DNA of 64,000 bases from an uncultured Actinomycetes bacterium. Lineage in GTDB: Bacteria; Actinomycetota; Actinomycetes; Actinomycetales; Bifidobacteriaceae. A model generated the notes under the pieces. It was not told where the DNA came from and searched no databases. It was given only the letters and a program-made list of their open reading frames with translations. The stretch lies in the NCBI GenBank assembly GCA_900314875.1, contig OMWX01000002.1, forward strand, positions 372,001 to 436,000, in the 5' to 3' direction. Positions 1 through 9,154 of the stretch are shown piece by piece. A program made the position numbers and the translations under genes. Positions within the stretch are counted from its first letter, which is position 1. Every line of letters starts with the position of its first letter.

Positions 1-83
1 AGCATTTTAAAATGTTTTCTGCTTTGAAACACATCTGATGATACTGACAGATAAGCGGACGGACAGCGAACAACGGACAACGG

Positions 84-947
84 ATGAATATTAAAAGCAA
101 TGACCTTAAAAATTTGCATTCTTCAATGCAAAACAGCAAACTGACCGGCAGACTTGCGGGTTTTGAATCTCCGACAGGTTTAAGCAAAACCGAAATATCC
201 CAAGCAGTCAGAACCGGCAGTCTGGGATTCGTTCATTCTTGGGATATGAGCACGTCGGTCGACGGACCTGGAACCAGAATGACTGTTTTTATGAGCGGCT
301 GTCCTCTCAGATGTCAATACTGTCAGAATCCGGACACATGGAAAATGCGCGACGGCAAACCGGTTTTGCTGGATGCAATGATTAAAAAAATCGAAAGCTA
401 CAAAGACATTTTTAAAATTACGCGCGGAGGAATTACTTTTTCCGGCGGGGAAGCCATGATGCAAAGCGCGTTTGTTTCAAAAGTTTTTGAAGCTGCAAAA
501 AACATGGGAATACACACCTGCCTGGATACGTCGGGATTTTTGGGGGACAGATTTTCTGACAGGGATTTGAACAATGTGGATTTATGTCTCTTAGACGTAA
601 AATCGGGGGATGAAAAAATATATCGCGAAGTTACCGGCGGGGAACTTCAGCCCACAATAGATTTTGGGAAAAGACTTGCTGCGGCGGGAAAAAAGATTTG
701 GGTTCGATTCGTTCTGGTGCCGGATCTGACAGATGATGAGCAAAACGTAGAGAAAACGGCCAAAATTTGCGAACTGTTCGCAGAAGCCGTGGAACATGTG
801 GACGTTCTTCCGTTCCATCAGCTGGGAAGAGCCAAATGGCATGAACTGAATATTCCTTATCCGCTTGAGAAAACAAAAAGCCCTTCCGCAGAGCTTATAA
901 ATCGCGTAAAAAAACAATTTGAAAATCACGGTTTTGTCGTTTACTGA
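84..947 (+). CDS. pflA: Pyruvate formate-lyase-activating enzyme (radical SAM)
   Basis: Radical-SAM activase that installs the glycyl radical on pyruvate formate-lyase, in the cytoplasm under anaerobic conditions. The [4Fe-4S]-binding CX3CX2C motif is visible as C73, C77 and C80 in the context GCPLRCQYC. A GGE motif for SAM binding lies at about residues 121-123 (TFSGGEAMM). The length of 287 aa is slightly above the E. coli enzyme because of an N-terminal extension of about 45 residues. A later ATG at 126 would remove 14 of these; neither start has a strong Shine-Dalgarno sequence. The partner gene for pyruvate formate-lyase is expected upstream, outside the window (inference from bifidobacterial gene order). 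The family assignment is secure. Confidence 0.95.
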   Translation: MNIKSNDLKNLHSSMQNSKLTGRLAGFESPTGLSKTEISQAVRTGSLGFVHSWDMSTSVDGPGTRMTVFMSGCPLRCQYCQNPDTWKMRDGKPVLLDAMIKKIESYKDIFKITRGGITFSGGEAMMQSAFVSKVFEAAKNMGIHTCLDTSGFLGDRFSDRDLNNVDLCLLDVKSGDEKIYREVTGGELQPTIDFGKRLAAAGKKIWVRFVLVPDLTDDEQNVEKTAKICELFAEAVEHVDVLPFHQLGRAKWHELNIPYPLEKTKSPSAELINRVKKQFENHGFVVY

Positions 948-1052
948 CATTTGCCGCTGCAAAAAACATCAAAATCGGACAAGAAAAAATTTATTTTAAA
1001 AAATTATTCTTAAATCCGAAGATATAACGTCATTGCGGATTACCATATTTAT

Positions 1053-1745
1053 ATGGCGACCATTCTACCGTTCCCTTCAGCCGGCTCAGAGTCCGGAGAA
1101 AAACGCAGCAGCGACGTGTATTTTAGTGAAGAAACCTGCAATAAACGGCCGAAAGATTATGTTTTCGAGCGTCCCGGAAGACTTTTGCTTAACGAGTTCG
1201 AAGGAAACAAAAGACCTGCAGACGTTCCGGATTCCGTCGCGAGCGTTGTGCGCAATATGTCGCTTTCTGACTTGCGGTTTCGCGATTTCGAATATGAAGG
1301 AATGCCGGTTCCCGATAATGTTGCCGATTACGGAATAGGCGTTTCGGTAAACAGCGAATCGGCGCATTCTGACGGATGGTTTATGCTTCTTTATTCTAAT
1401 GATTACTACGAATTTCAGAATTTCCCCTGGAGATGCGTCGGATTTGCCGTTTTTGAGCCGAAAACAAAGTCATTCAACTCATTATTGGCAAAGAGAATCT
1501 GGCTTGCCGCGCAAAAAACTTTAAGCGAAACCAATGCGGGAGGAATCGGCGGAAATGTCACGGTCGAATACAGCACGTATTGCGGAGTTATGGCAAACCG
1601 CCGTCCGAAAATAATTTATGAGCTGCGATGTTCTTGGACGCCATACGAAATTGACGAAAACTCTTCGAAACCGGTATTGTGCGACGGCATTGAGCAGCTC
1701 AAAATCTGGTCGGAAATTATACATTCTGTCGGTACTTTGAGGTGA
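1053..1745 (+). CDS. DUF3000 family protein
   Basis: Actinobacterial protein of unknown function, 230 aa, ending 43 bp before rnd. The assignment rests on conserved features I recognise from Streptomyces homologues: a central stretch with GWFMLLY and, further on, RRPKIIYELRCSWTPYE, corresponding to the family's RRP...EIRASWTP block, followed by a C-terminal helix with IWSEIIHSVG. In other actinobacteria a DUF3000 gene also sits directly before ribonuclease D, which supports the call. No signal peptide or membrane helix is seen. The first 45 residues are polar and poorly conserved. No good ribosome-binding site precedes the ATG, so the exact start is uncertain. The function is unknown. Confidence 0.85.
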   Translation: MATILPFPSAGSESGEKRSSDVYFSEETCNKRPKDYVFERPGRLLLNEFEGNKRPADVPDSVASVVRNMSLSDLRFRDFEYEGMPVPDNVADYGIGVSVNSESAHSDGWFMLLYSNDYYEFQNFPWRCVGFAVFEPKTKSFNSLLAKRIWLAAQKTLSETNAGGIGGNVTVEYSTYCGVMANRRPKIIYELRCSWTPYEIDENSSKPVLCDGIEQLKIWSEIIHSVGTLR

Positions 1746-1788
1746 ACTGTCATAGTCACATTTATTTCTTAAAGTTTATGGAGCGGCA

Positions 1789-3108
1789 GTGCGGGAAAAC
1801 AGTTATTTAGCCCAACCGGTTTTGCTGTCCGAGCCTCGCGGCGGCGTGCCAGACATTATCGACACAAAGCGGGCTTTCAACAGAATGATCGAAGCCTTTG
1901 CAAGCGCAAGCGGACCGATTGCGGCGGATGCGGAAAGAGCTTCGGGATACAGATACGGACACAAAGACAGGCTTGTTCAGTTCAAACGCGAAGGAGCCGG
2001 AATTGCGCTTATAGATCCGGTCGCGCTTGAAAGCCAGAGAATAGACTGGAACGATTTCAATGAAGCTGCCGGCGATGCTGTATGGATTATCCATGATGCA
2101 ATGCAGGATCTTCCGGGCTTTGCAGAATTGGGACTTTGTCCGAAAAAACTGTTTGACACGGAATTCGCGTCCCGTCTTTTAGGCATGAAACGCAACGGAC
2201 TTTCTTTTGTTACCGAACATTATTTGGGGATGACTCTTGCAAAAGAGCATTCGGCGGCGGACTGGTCTTACCGTCCGCTGGGGCGCGATATGAGAAATTA
2301 CGCGGCTTTGGATGTGGAAGTTCTCGAACAGGTAATGGAAAAAATGAACGAAGACATAATATCTTCGGGAAAATCCGGATGGGCTGAAGAAGAATTTGAT
2401 TATATCCTGAAAAAAGGTCTGCAGGGCAGAAAAGAATATGCCGAACCGTGGCGCAGAGTTTCGAAAATAACCGTTTTGGGAAAAGACCGCAGAGGGCTTG
2501 CAGTCGTGAGGGAGCTTTGGACGGAAAGAGACAGATATGCCCGCGAATACGATATTTCTCCGTCTCTTCTGCTTTCTGATTCGGCGATCATAGAAGCAGC
2601 CGTAAAGAAACCGCGCAATGCGAAACAGTTCTCTTCTGTCCGTTCGTTGAATACGCGCGTGAGGATTCGCACGGATGACGGACGCGAAAAAATGTTTGAG
2701 CGTTATGCGCCCATTCAGCGCAAAATCAAGCCCAGAGTTTGGAAAGAAGCGATTCAGCGGGCTTTGGCTCTTCCCGAAAGCAGCCTGCCTTTAAGCAGTC
2801 CACGCGGCAGCAAATCGGAATATGCTCCGGGAGAAGAACCGGCTCCGAAATCTGTCAAATATTGGAGAGAAAATTGGCCTGACAGATACGAAAAACTGGA
2901 AAAAGCGCGTCAAATTACGGCTCAGATTTCTCAGGACACGCATACTCCCGCAGACATTTTGCTTAAACCCGCAATCTTGAGAAATCTTTGCTGGAATTAC
3001 AAATTTGTAAGCGATGCAAATGATGTCCGCGACCGTCTTTTTCGCGGCGGAGCGCGCGCATGGCAGACAGAACTTCTGTCTGAGTCCTTAACTCGCGTTA
3101 TTATGTAA
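1789..3108 (+). CDS. rnd: Ribonuclease D-like 3'-5' exonuclease with HRDC domain
   Basis: Probable 3'-5' exoribonuclease of the DEDD superfamily, acting on structured RNA or tRNA 3' ends. The exonuclease domain occupies about residues 30-205. Exo I is seen as ADAERASG (Asp and Glu metal ligands), Exo II as HDAMQDLPG and Exo III as YAALDVEVL. An HRDC-type helical domain follows at about 235-310 (RDRYAREYDISPSLLLSD), then a charged C-terminal region. The start is GTG, supported by GGAG at 1780-1783. The 439-aa length is typical of actinobacterial homologues and longer than E. coli RNase D. The gene follows the DUF3000 gene by 43 bp and precedes tig by 61 bp. Confidence 0.9.
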   Translation: MRENSYLAQPVLLSEPRGGVPDIIDTKRAFNRMIEAFASASGPIAADAERASGYRYGHKDRLVQFKREGAGIALIDPVALESQRIDWNDFNEAAGDAVWIIHDAMQDLPGFAELGLCPKKLFDTEFASRLLGMKRNGLSFVTEHYLGMTLAKEHSAADWSYRPLGRDMRNYAALDVEVLEQVMEKMNEDIISSGKSGWAEEEFDYILKKGLQGRKEYAEPWRRVSKITVLGKDRRGLAVVRELWTERDRYAREYDISPSLLLSDSAIIEAAVKKPRNAKQFSSVRSLNTRVRIRTDDGREKMFERYAPIQRKIKPRVWKEAIQRALALPESSLPLSSPRGSKSEYAPGEEPAPKSVKYWRENWPDRYEKLEKARQITAQISQDTHTPADILLKPAILRNLCWNYKFVSDANDVRDRLFRGGARAWQTELLSESLTRVIM

Positions 3109-3169
3109 CGGTTGCCCGAGGGCAGAAGAGAGTAAGAACCGATCAAACGACTATTATTGGAGCGCAAGC

Positions 3170-4564
3170 GTGAAAATCGACGTTAATAATCTTGAAAGCA
3201 CAAAGGTCAGGCTTACGGTTACGGCCGAGAAAGACGACCTGACTTCATACCTTGACAAAGCGCGTGAAGAAATCGGAAAACATGCAAATATTCCCGGTTT
3301 CAGAAAAGGACACGTGCCCGGAAAAATTATCGACCAGCGTTTCGGATATTCCGCTGTAGTAAGCGAAGCTTTGAATGAGGCAGTGCCCGCGCTGTATGAG
3401 AATGCGGTGCGCTCCGAGAATCTGCGTCCCATGGATCAGCCGCAGTTCAATGTTGAAGAGATTCCGACTTCAGCAACAGATGATTCCGTTCTTAAGTTCA
3501 CTGCGGAAGTTGAGATTCGTCCGAAGTTCGAACTTCCCGAGCTTGACGGCATGACTGTCGAAATCTCCAAGCTTGAAGTTAAAGAAGAAGACGTTGACAG
3601 GCGTTTGGAAGCTTTGCGTCAGCGTTTCGGCTCTCTTGTGGGAGTCGATCGTCCCGCAGCCGAAGGCGATTATGCGAATATTAATCTCGAGGCTTCGATT
3701 GACGGCGAGGTTGTCGATTCTCAGGAAGGCGTAAGCTACGAGCTGGGTTCGGGAACAATGCTTGACGGTCTTGACGAAGCTTTGAACGGATTGTCAGCCG
3801 GCGAAGAAACCACTTTTGAGGGAACTCTCGAAGGCGGCGAGCATGAAGGCGAAAAGGCTCAGATCAAGGTAGTGCTCAACTCGGTTAAAACTGAAGAACT
3901 TCCCGAGCTTGACGACGATTTCGCTGCCGACGCTTCGGAATTTGACACTTTGGAAGAGCTTAAAGCCGATATGCGCAAGGCTGCTCAGCAGGATGCTGCC
4001 GCGCGTCAGGCAAACGAAGGCCGCGACGCTTTCCTCGAGCTTCTTCAGAAGGATATCGAAATTGACGTTCCCAAGGGTGTTAAAGAACGCACTGTTGAAG
4101 AACATTTGAAGACTGCCGGCGATCCCGCAAAGATTACCGATGAGCAGAAGGCTGAAATCGAATCCTCGACCGAAACCGAAATTCGCAATCAAATGCTTCT
4201 CGATGCTCTCGCAGAGAAAATGGAAGTAAACGTTTCTCAGGCAGATGTTACCAATTTCCTCGTGTCGGTCGCTCAGCAGTACGGTATGGATCCGTCCGCA
4301 TTCATCCAGTCGATTGTGTCCGGAGGACGTCTGCCTTCCGCAGTTCAGGAAGTAGCGCGTTCAAAGGGTCTTATCGCTGCAATGCGCGCGGTAAGTTTCA
4401 AGGATACTGACGGCAGCGACGTTGATCTTTCTCAGTTCCTCCGCACTGAAGAAGATGAAGCAAACGAAAGCATTCAGGCTGCCCAGGCTGCCGCAAAAGC
4501 TGCTGCCGAAGCCGTTTCGAATGCGAAAAACAGCGCAGAAGACGAAGAGAGCAGCGAAGAGTAG
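3170..4564 (+). CDS. tig: Trigger factor (ribosome-associated chaperone, PPIase)
   Basis: Ribosome-docked chaperone and peptidyl-prolyl isomerase that meets nascent chains at the exit tunnel. The N-terminal ribosome-binding domain has the signature GFRKGHVP at residues 43-50. An FKBP-like domain follows at about 150-240, then a helical C-terminal chaperone domain. The last 35 residues are Ala- and Glu-rich and probably disordered. The start is GTG with GGAG at 3159-3162. Standing just upstream of the clp genes, it follows the usual tig-clpP-clpX arrangement, interrupted here by a ClC channel gene. Length 464 aa, normal for actinobacteria. Confidence 0.97.
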   Translation: MKIDVNNLESTKVRLTVTAEKDDLTSYLDKAREEIGKHANIPGFRKGHVPGKIIDQRFGYSAVVSEALNEAVPALYENAVRSENLRPMDQPQFNVEEIPTSATDDSVLKFTAEVEIRPKFELPELDGMTVEISKLEVKEEDVDRRLEALRQRFGSLVGVDRPAAEGDYANINLEASIDGEVVDSQEGVSYELGSGTMLDGLDEALNGLSAGEETTFEGTLEGGEHEGEKAQIKVVLNSVKTEELPELDDDFAADASEFDTLEELKADMRKAAQQDAAARQANEGRDAFLELLQKDIEIDVPKGVKERTVEEHLKTAGDPAKITDEQKAEIESSTETEIRNQMLLDALAEKMEVNVSQADVTNFLVSVAQQYGMDPSAFIQSIVSGGRLPSAVQEVARSKGLIAAMRAVSFKDTDGSDVDLSQFLRTEEDEANESIQAAQAAAKAAAEAVSNAKNSAEDEESSEE

Positions 4565-4680
4565 ATCTCTTTTTGATTCGAAAACTTTTTTTGATTCGAA
4601 AGATTGCGAAGCTGAGAACTTCCATATTCGAGGAATATCGGAGTCTTTCTGAAAGTTTTTGAAGAGCGTATTCTGACTTT

Positions 4681-4717
4681 GAACCCGGTTTGTTTGAAAA
4701 AGCATTCCGGGTTTTCT
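4681..4717 (+). terminator. Probable intrinsic terminator after tig
   Basis: The arms AACCCGG (4682-4688) and CCGGGTT (4707-4713) pair perfectly around an 18-nt loop and run into TTC. The T tract is short, so termination may be partial. It separates tig from the ClC channel gene. Confidence 0.55.
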
Positions 4718-4782
4718 CATAGAATGCATAATATCCGCTTCAGGTATCGCATATCGGGAAGAAAACAGCAAAAGGATTATTG

Positions 4783-6138
4783 GTGTACGAACTTTTCGCA
4801 AAATTCAATTTGCGCTGCAAAAAACAGCAGACCGGTTTTTCTGCGGAAGAAAATCAAACAGATTTCGGTTCTCGTTTTCTTAAAAACATTTTACCGTATG
4901 CGCTTTCGGTTTTTTGCGGCACTGCAATCGCGTTTATTTGCGCGGGCTTATATTATTTTCTTCTTTTTATTCAGAATTTTGCTTTGGGAAACGAAGAGAA
5001 TTTTTCGTTTGAATCTTGCAAAAAAAATTTTCCGCAAATTTTTGTTTCTTCTGCCGTTGCTGCTGCCGTGTGGGCGCTGTTGCAGCATTATTGCGGAAAA
5101 ATCAAATCCGTGTCCGATGCGGTTAAAGGCGAAAAACTTCCTTTTTTCAAAACCGCAGTTCATATTTTTGCTCAAATTTACGTCTCCGGCAGCGGCTTGT
5201 CAGTCGGCAGGGAAGCCGCAGCGCGCCAGGCCGGAACTCTTGCCGGTCAGACATTTGCAAGATATTTGCCGCTTTCAAAACGCGAAGCCGAACTGACCGT
5301 CGCATGCGCGGCAGCTGCAGGATTTGCCGGAGTTTACGGATCCGCAGCAGCCGGAATGTTTTTTGCTCTGGAAATTCTGCTCTCGAAAATTGATTTAAAA
5401 GCGATTATTGTCTGTTTTCTGACATGTTTTTCGACGTCGGCCGGAACGGGATTTTTTATAAAAGACGACAAACCGCTTTTCGAACTTGAAAATCCTTGTT
5501 TTTCGCAAAGTTTTGCGATTTTCTCTCTTATTTGCGCCCCGCTTTTCGGTTTTGTCGGAGCAGCATTTCGCGAAACAGTCAAAAAAGCTGCACGCAGGCG
5601 CGCAAAAGGCGCAAGGATTTTGCTGTTTTTGCCGGCAGCGGGACTTCTTACCGCAATAATCGCGCACATTATGCCGCAAATATCCGGAAACGGCATTTTT
5701 GCAGTTCGTTTCTCTCTTTTGTCTGTCAGGGAAAATGCTGTCGCAATTCTTTTTGCGACTGCGATTGTCAAATTCGTTCTGACTTGTTTAACGCTTCGAA
5801 GCGGTGCTTACGGAGGAACGATTATGCCTGCGATTGCAGTCGGAGCTTGCGCGGGAGGATGTCTGGCCGGCGTTTTGGCAAATATTTTTCCCTATATGCA
5901 TTTTTCGGCAAGCATCTTTGTTCTTTTGGGATCCTGCATTGTTTTATCTGTTTCTCAAAAGGCTGCGTTTATGTCCGTTTTCCTGATTTTTGAATTGTTC
6001 AAAGCTCCGGCTGCTCTGTTTTTTCCCATTCTTTTATGCTGTTTTCTCGCATGCGAAACAGACAAATTATTATTCGGAAATATAAACAGAAAGCTCAGAC
6101 AGAAAACAAATATGACAGACAGCGCGACTTCGTTTTAA
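4783..6138 (+). CDS. ClC-family chloride channel / Cl-/H+ antiporter
   Basis: Polytopic membrane protein of the ClC family, moving chloride with or without proton exchange. The ion-pathway motif SGSGLSVGREAAARQ carries the gating glutamate in GRE (GREGP in ClcA; here GREAA). A later GAYGGTIMPAIAVGA matches the family's GGxFxPxLxxGA segment. About ten hydrophobic helices are apparent, and the length of about 451 aa is usual. I chose the GTG at 4783 because AAAGGA at 4771-4776 lies 6 nt upstream; an in-frame TTG at 4780 would have only 3 nt spacing. The position between tig and clpP is, as I recall, also seen in bifidobacteria. Whether it is a channel or an antiporter cannot be told. Confidence 0.88.
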   Translation: MYELFAKFNLRCKKQQTGFSAEENQTDFGSRFLKNILPYALSVFCGTAIAFICAGLYYFLLFIQNFALGNEENFSFESCKKNFPQIFVSSAVAAAVWALLQHYCGKIKSVSDAVKGEKLPFFKTAVHIFAQIYVSGSGLSVGREAAARQAGTLAGQTFARYLPLSKREAELTVACAAAAGFAGVYGSAAAGMFFALEILLSKIDLKAIIVCFLTCFSTSAGTGFFIKDDKPLFELENPCFSQSFAIFSLICAPLFGFVGAAFRETVKKAARRRAKGARILLFLPAAGLLTAIIAHIMPQISGNGIFAVRFSLLSVRENAVAILFATAIVKFVLTCLTLRSGAYGGTIMPAIAVGACAGGCLAGVLANIFPYMHFSASIFVLLGSCIVLSVSQKAAFMSVFLIFELFKAPAALFFPILLCCFLACETDKLLFGNINRKLRQKTNMTDSATSF

Positions 6139-6200
6139 TTGTTGCGCGTATGCAAGTAATATAGAGTGCAGGTAAAAATACGCAAAACAAGGAGATATCC

Positions 6201-6821
6201 GTGACCGATTCTCAAACATTCCTTCCCGTTATGGAAGCGGAAGCCGCAGCGGGCGGGCAGGATCCCATTTTCAGCCATCTTCTTAAAAATCGAATTATAT
6301 GGCTGGGCGACGAAGTAGCCAATACGAATGCGAATGTTATTTGTGCGCAAATGCTTGCTCTGGCGGCTCAGGATCCGAAAAAGGATATCTGGCTCTATAT
6401 AAACTCTCCGGGAGGCTCCATCACGGCGGGAATGGCCATTTATGACACGATGCAGCTTATCGAGCCTGACGTAGCCACAGTCTGCGTGGGAATGGCTGCT
6501 TCAATGGGACAATTCCTGCTTACCAGCGGAACCAAAGGAAAACGTTACATAACGCCTCATTCGCGCGTTCTTATGCATCAGCCTTCCGGAGGCATAGGCG
6601 GAACCGCAACGGATGTGCGCATTAATGCCGAGCTGATTATGGATATGAAAAAAACTCTGTCGCAGCTTACCGCAGATCAGACCGGGCATACCATAGAAGA
6701 AATTTATCGCGACAACGAATACGATCACTGGTTTAACGCGCAGGAAGCTCTTGAATACGGTTTCGTGGACAAGATTATCGATTCGACAGACAGAATCAGC
6801 GCCGACAAAGAGGAGAAATAA
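6201..6821 (+). CDS. clpP1: ATP-dependent Clp protease proteolytic subunit 1
   Basis: Serine peptidase subunit of the ClpP barrel. The catalytic triad is read as S101 (GMAASMG), H126 (LMHQPSG) and D175 (DNEYDHW), with spacing as in E. coli ClpP. The start is GTG with AAGGAG about 8 nt upstream. Its stop is separated by a single base from the clpP2 start, so the two are translationally linked. Actinobacteria typically assemble a mixed ClpP1P2 tetradecamer, which is the expected form here (inference). Length 206 aa. Confidence 0.97.
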   Translation: MTDSQTFLPVMEAEAAAGGQDPIFSHLLKNRIIWLGDEVANTNANVICAQMLALAAQDPKKDIWLYINSPGGSITAGMAIYDTMQLIEPDVATVCVGMAASMGQFLLTSGTKGKRYITPHSRVLMHQPSGGIGGTATDVRINAELIMDMKKTLSQLTADQTGHTIEEIYRDNEYDHWFNAQEALEYGFVDKIIDSTDRISADKEEK

Positions 6822-6822
6822 T

Positions 6823-7485
6823 ATGGCATCGCAGGAAGCACAATTTGCAGCGCGCGCAGACCGCCTTGCGGGACACGGGCTTATTATGCCGTCAATGAGG
6901 TATATTACGCCAAGCATTGAAGAGCGCACGCCTTACGGAACTCGCAGTATTGACCCGTACAGCCGTCTGTTTGAAGACAGAATCATTTTCCTCGGTGTTC
7001 AGGTTGACGACGCTTCGGCAGACGATGTCATGGCTCAGCTTCTTGTTTTGGAAAGCCGGGATCCGAATCGCGACATCATGATGTACATTAATTCGCCGGG
7101 AGGTTCTATGACTGCCATGACGGCAATTTACGATACCATGCAATATATTAAGCCTGACGTTCAAACGGTATGTCTGGGACAGGCAGCCAGCGCGGCCGCT
7201 ATTATTCTTGCGGCCGGAGCAGAAGGCAAGCGCATGAGTCTTCCCAATGCCAGGGTTTTGATTCACCAGCCGGCAATCGATCAGGGATTCGGAAAAGCAA
7301 CGGAAATCGAAATCCAGGCTAATGAAATGCTTCGTATGCGCGAATGGCTTGAGAACACTTTGGCTGAACATACGGGACAGCCTGCGGAACGAATTCGCAA
7401 AGACATCGAATCAGACACGTTCCTGACCGCCGAACAGGCAAAGGAATACGGAATTATCGACGAAGTATTGAAAAACCGGAAATAA
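6823..7485 (+). CDS. clpP2: ATP-dependent Clp protease proteolytic subunit 2
   Basis: Second ClpP paralogue, 220 aa from the ATG at 6823, which lies one base after the clpP1 stop and has AGGAG at 6811-6815. The frame stays open further upstream into clpP1, but the intergenic ATG with its Shine-Dalgarno sequence is clearly the start. The triad is S123 (GQAASAAA), H148 (LIHQPA) and D198 (ESDTFL). The N-terminal 30 residues are probably a propeptide or axial extension. It is partner to ClpP1; an intrinsic terminator follows immediately and separates the pair from clpX. Confidence 0.97.
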   Translation: MASQEAQFAARADRLAGHGLIMPSMRYITPSIEERTPYGTRSIDPYSRLFEDRIIFLGVQVDDASADDVMAQLLVLESRDPNRDIMMYINSPGGSMTAMTAIYDTMQYIKPDVQTVCLGQAASAAAIILAAGAEGKRMSLPNARVLIHQPAIDQGFGKATEIEIQANEMLRMREWLENTLAEHTGQPAERIRKDIESDTFLTAEQAKEYGIIDEVLKNRK

Positions 7486-7490
7486 CGCAG

Positions 7491-7535
7491 ATAAGGCTTT
7501 CGCGAGACCCGCGGTTTTGCGGAAGCCTTATTTTT
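7491..7535 (+). terminator. Intrinsic terminator between clpP2 and clpX
   Basis: The arms 7491-7503 and 7519-7531 form a 13-bp stem (one G-U pair) with a 15-nt loop, ending in five T residues. It begins 6 bp after the clpP2 stop and ends about 38 bp before the clpX ATG. Confidence 0.8.
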
Positions 7536-7572
7536 CCGCATCTTGCCGCTAAAAATCAGACGGATTGGGAAT

Positions 7573-8880
7573 ATGGGACGAATCATAAGTTATGGAGACG
7601 ATATTCCGGGCTGCAGCTTTTGCTCAAAAAGCGAACATCAGGTAAAAAAGCTCGTTACCGGTCCGGGGGTTGCAATATGCGACGAATGCATCGGGTTATG
7701 CAATGAAATAATCGAAGAAGATATAAAGAAAAAAACCGCAAAAACATACAGAAAAATTACTACTCCGGCGGAAATTGCATCTTATCTGGACAGGTATGTC
7801 GTCGGGCAGGAGCGCGCAAAAAGAACGCTGGCAGTTGCGGTTTACAACCATTACAAAAGAATTGAAGCCGAACTTAACGCAAAATCATCGTCAAAAAGCA
7901 AAAAAAGTTCAAAAAAGTCCGTCGACAATGTGGAAATAGACAAATCGAATATTTTGATTTTGGGACCTTCAGGAACCGGAAAAACAGTTTTGGCGCGAAC
8001 TTTGGCGAGGATTATGGACGTTCCGTTCGTTATGGCCGATGCGACGACTTTAACGGAAGCCGGTTATGCCGGCAGCGATGTCGAAACGATTCTGCAAATG
8101 CTTCTCAAAGCTGCCGACTCTGACACGGAACGCGCCCGGAAGGGGATAATATATCTTGACGAAACCGACAAGCTGGCGCGCAAGAGCGGGCAGAATACGT
8201 CTGTCGCCCGCGATGTGTCCGGAGAAGGAGTTCAGCAGGCTCTGCTGAAAATTATTGAAGGTGCGGAAGCTGCCGTTCCTGTTGTCGGCGGAGGGAAAAA
8301 TCCCGATACGGATACGGTTAAAATCGATACGCGAAATATTTTGTTTATTTTCGGAGGAGCTTTTGCCGGACTTGACGAAATCGTTCGCGAGCGCATAGGC
8401 AAAAATTCTTCAAAATTCGGATTTGGCGCAGATTTTACGTCAAGAGATTTATCTGAAGACAGTCTGCTTCGGCATGTTATTCCTGAAGATTTGGAGAAAT
8501 TCGGGTTTTTGCCGGAATTTGTCGGACGGATTCCGATTATTTCATCAACTGATTCGCTTTCGGCGGCCGATCTGCAAAAAATTCTGACAGAACCCGTCAA
8601 TTCTCTGGTCAGGCAGTATGAAAAACTGTTCGAAATGGACGGAATAAAGCTTACTTTCTACACGAATGCGCTTGAAACTGCGGCTCAAATCGCTGCCGAA
8701 AGCGGCACGGGAGCCAGAGCCTTGCGTTCTATTATGGAAAAAACGCTTGAAGATGCGATGTTTAAGCTTCCGGGAACCGATGAAGTTGCAGAAGTTCGCG
8801 TAACGCGCTCTGCGGTTTTAAATAAGCAGGAACCCGAGTATATTCTTAAAAGTCCTCCGGTAAAAGATAAAAAAAGTTGA
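7573..8880 (+). CDS. clpX: ClpX, AAA+ unfoldase with divergent pore loops
   Basis: AAA+ unfoldase that feeds substrates to ClpP. An N-terminal zinc-binding domain (CSFC ... CDEC), Walker A GPSGTGKT, Walker B IIYLDETDK, and arginine elements in EFVGRIP and GTGARALRS are all present. Several substrate-handling motifs differ from E. coli and mycobacterial ClpX. Pore-1 reads GYAG instead of GYVG, the RKH loop reads GGGKNPD instead of GGRKHP, and the ClpP-docking loop reads KFGFGA rather than IGFGA/LGFGA. I use ATG 7573 (435 aa) because family proteins start with MGR; an upstream TTG at 7543 would add ten residues. Assignment is secure; the effect of the changes is unknown. Confidence 0.93.
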   Translation: MGRIISYGDDIPGCSFCSKSEHQVKKLVTGPGVAICDECIGLCNEIIEEDIKKKTAKTYRKITTPAEIASYLDRYVVGQERAKRTLAVAVYNHYKRIEAELNAKSSSKSKKSSKKSVDNVEIDKSNILILGPSGTGKTVLARTLARIMDVPFVMADATTLTEAGYAGSDVETILQMLLKAADSDTERARKGIIYLDETDKLARKSGQNTSVARDVSGEGVQQALLKIIEGAEAAVPVVGGGKNPDTDTVKIDTRNILFIFGGAFAGLDEIVRERIGKNSSKFGFGADFTSRDLSEDSLLRHVIPEDLEKFGFLPEFVGRIPIISSTDSLSAADLQKILTEPVNSLVRQYEKLFEMDGIKLTFYTNALETAAQIAAESGTGARALRSIMEKTLEDAMFKLPGTDEVAEVRVTRSAVLNKQEPEYILKSPPVKDKKS

Positions 8881-8960
8881 AGAAAAATCGAAGAATAAGA
8901 TTTGTTCCGGATTTTTTCCGAAATAGAAAACCCTTATTTTTCAACGCGACACGCCGGGAG

Positions 8961-8988
8961 TTGCATATAAATAAATATCGACTAATAT
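8961..8988 (+). promoter_or_regulatory. Promoter for tRNA-Asn
   Basis: TTGCAT (8961-8966), a 16-nt spacer and TAATAT (8983-8988) form a sigma-70-type promoter. The -10 box ends 35 nt before the first base of the tRNA. Confidence 0.6.
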
Positions 8989-9023
8989 ATATGACTTGTG
9001 AGGTGGAGAAATCCACAGGACAT

Positions 9024-9096
9024 TCCCGCATAGCTCAGTTGGCAGAGCGTCTGACTGTTAATCAGAATGTCGCTGGTTCAAGCCCAGCTGCGGGAG
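9024..9096 (+). tRNA. tRNA-Asn (GTT)
   Basis: A 73-nt cloverleaf. The acceptor arms TCCCGCA (9024-9030) and TGCGGGA (9089-9095) pair fully, with discriminator G. The anticodon stem TCTGA/TCAGA flanks the loop CTGTTAA with anticodon GTT at 9057-9059. The T-loop is GGTTCAAGC. CCA is not encoded. Confidence 0.97.
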
Positions 9097-9120
9097 CAGG
9101 AAAAGCTCGAAAGAGTGGAA

Positions 9121-9154
9121 AGCCTCAGACTGAATCGGTCTGAGGCTTTTTCTT
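9121..9154 (+). terminator. Intrinsic terminator after tRNA-Asn
   Basis: AGCCTCAGAC (9121-9130) pairs perfectly with GTCTGAGGCT (9138-9147), loop of 7 nt, followed by a T-rich tail. Confidence 0.88.

Noticed and set aside
4569..4601. Two copies of TTTTTGATTCGAAA after tig
   Set aside because: Short, A/T-rich, close together; most likely chance or minor slippage with no clear role.
6139..6200. ClgR-type operator before clpP1
   Set aside because: Only a short TTGC-N6-GCAA dyad is present; it does not match the longer GTTCGC-N5-GCGAAC pattern.
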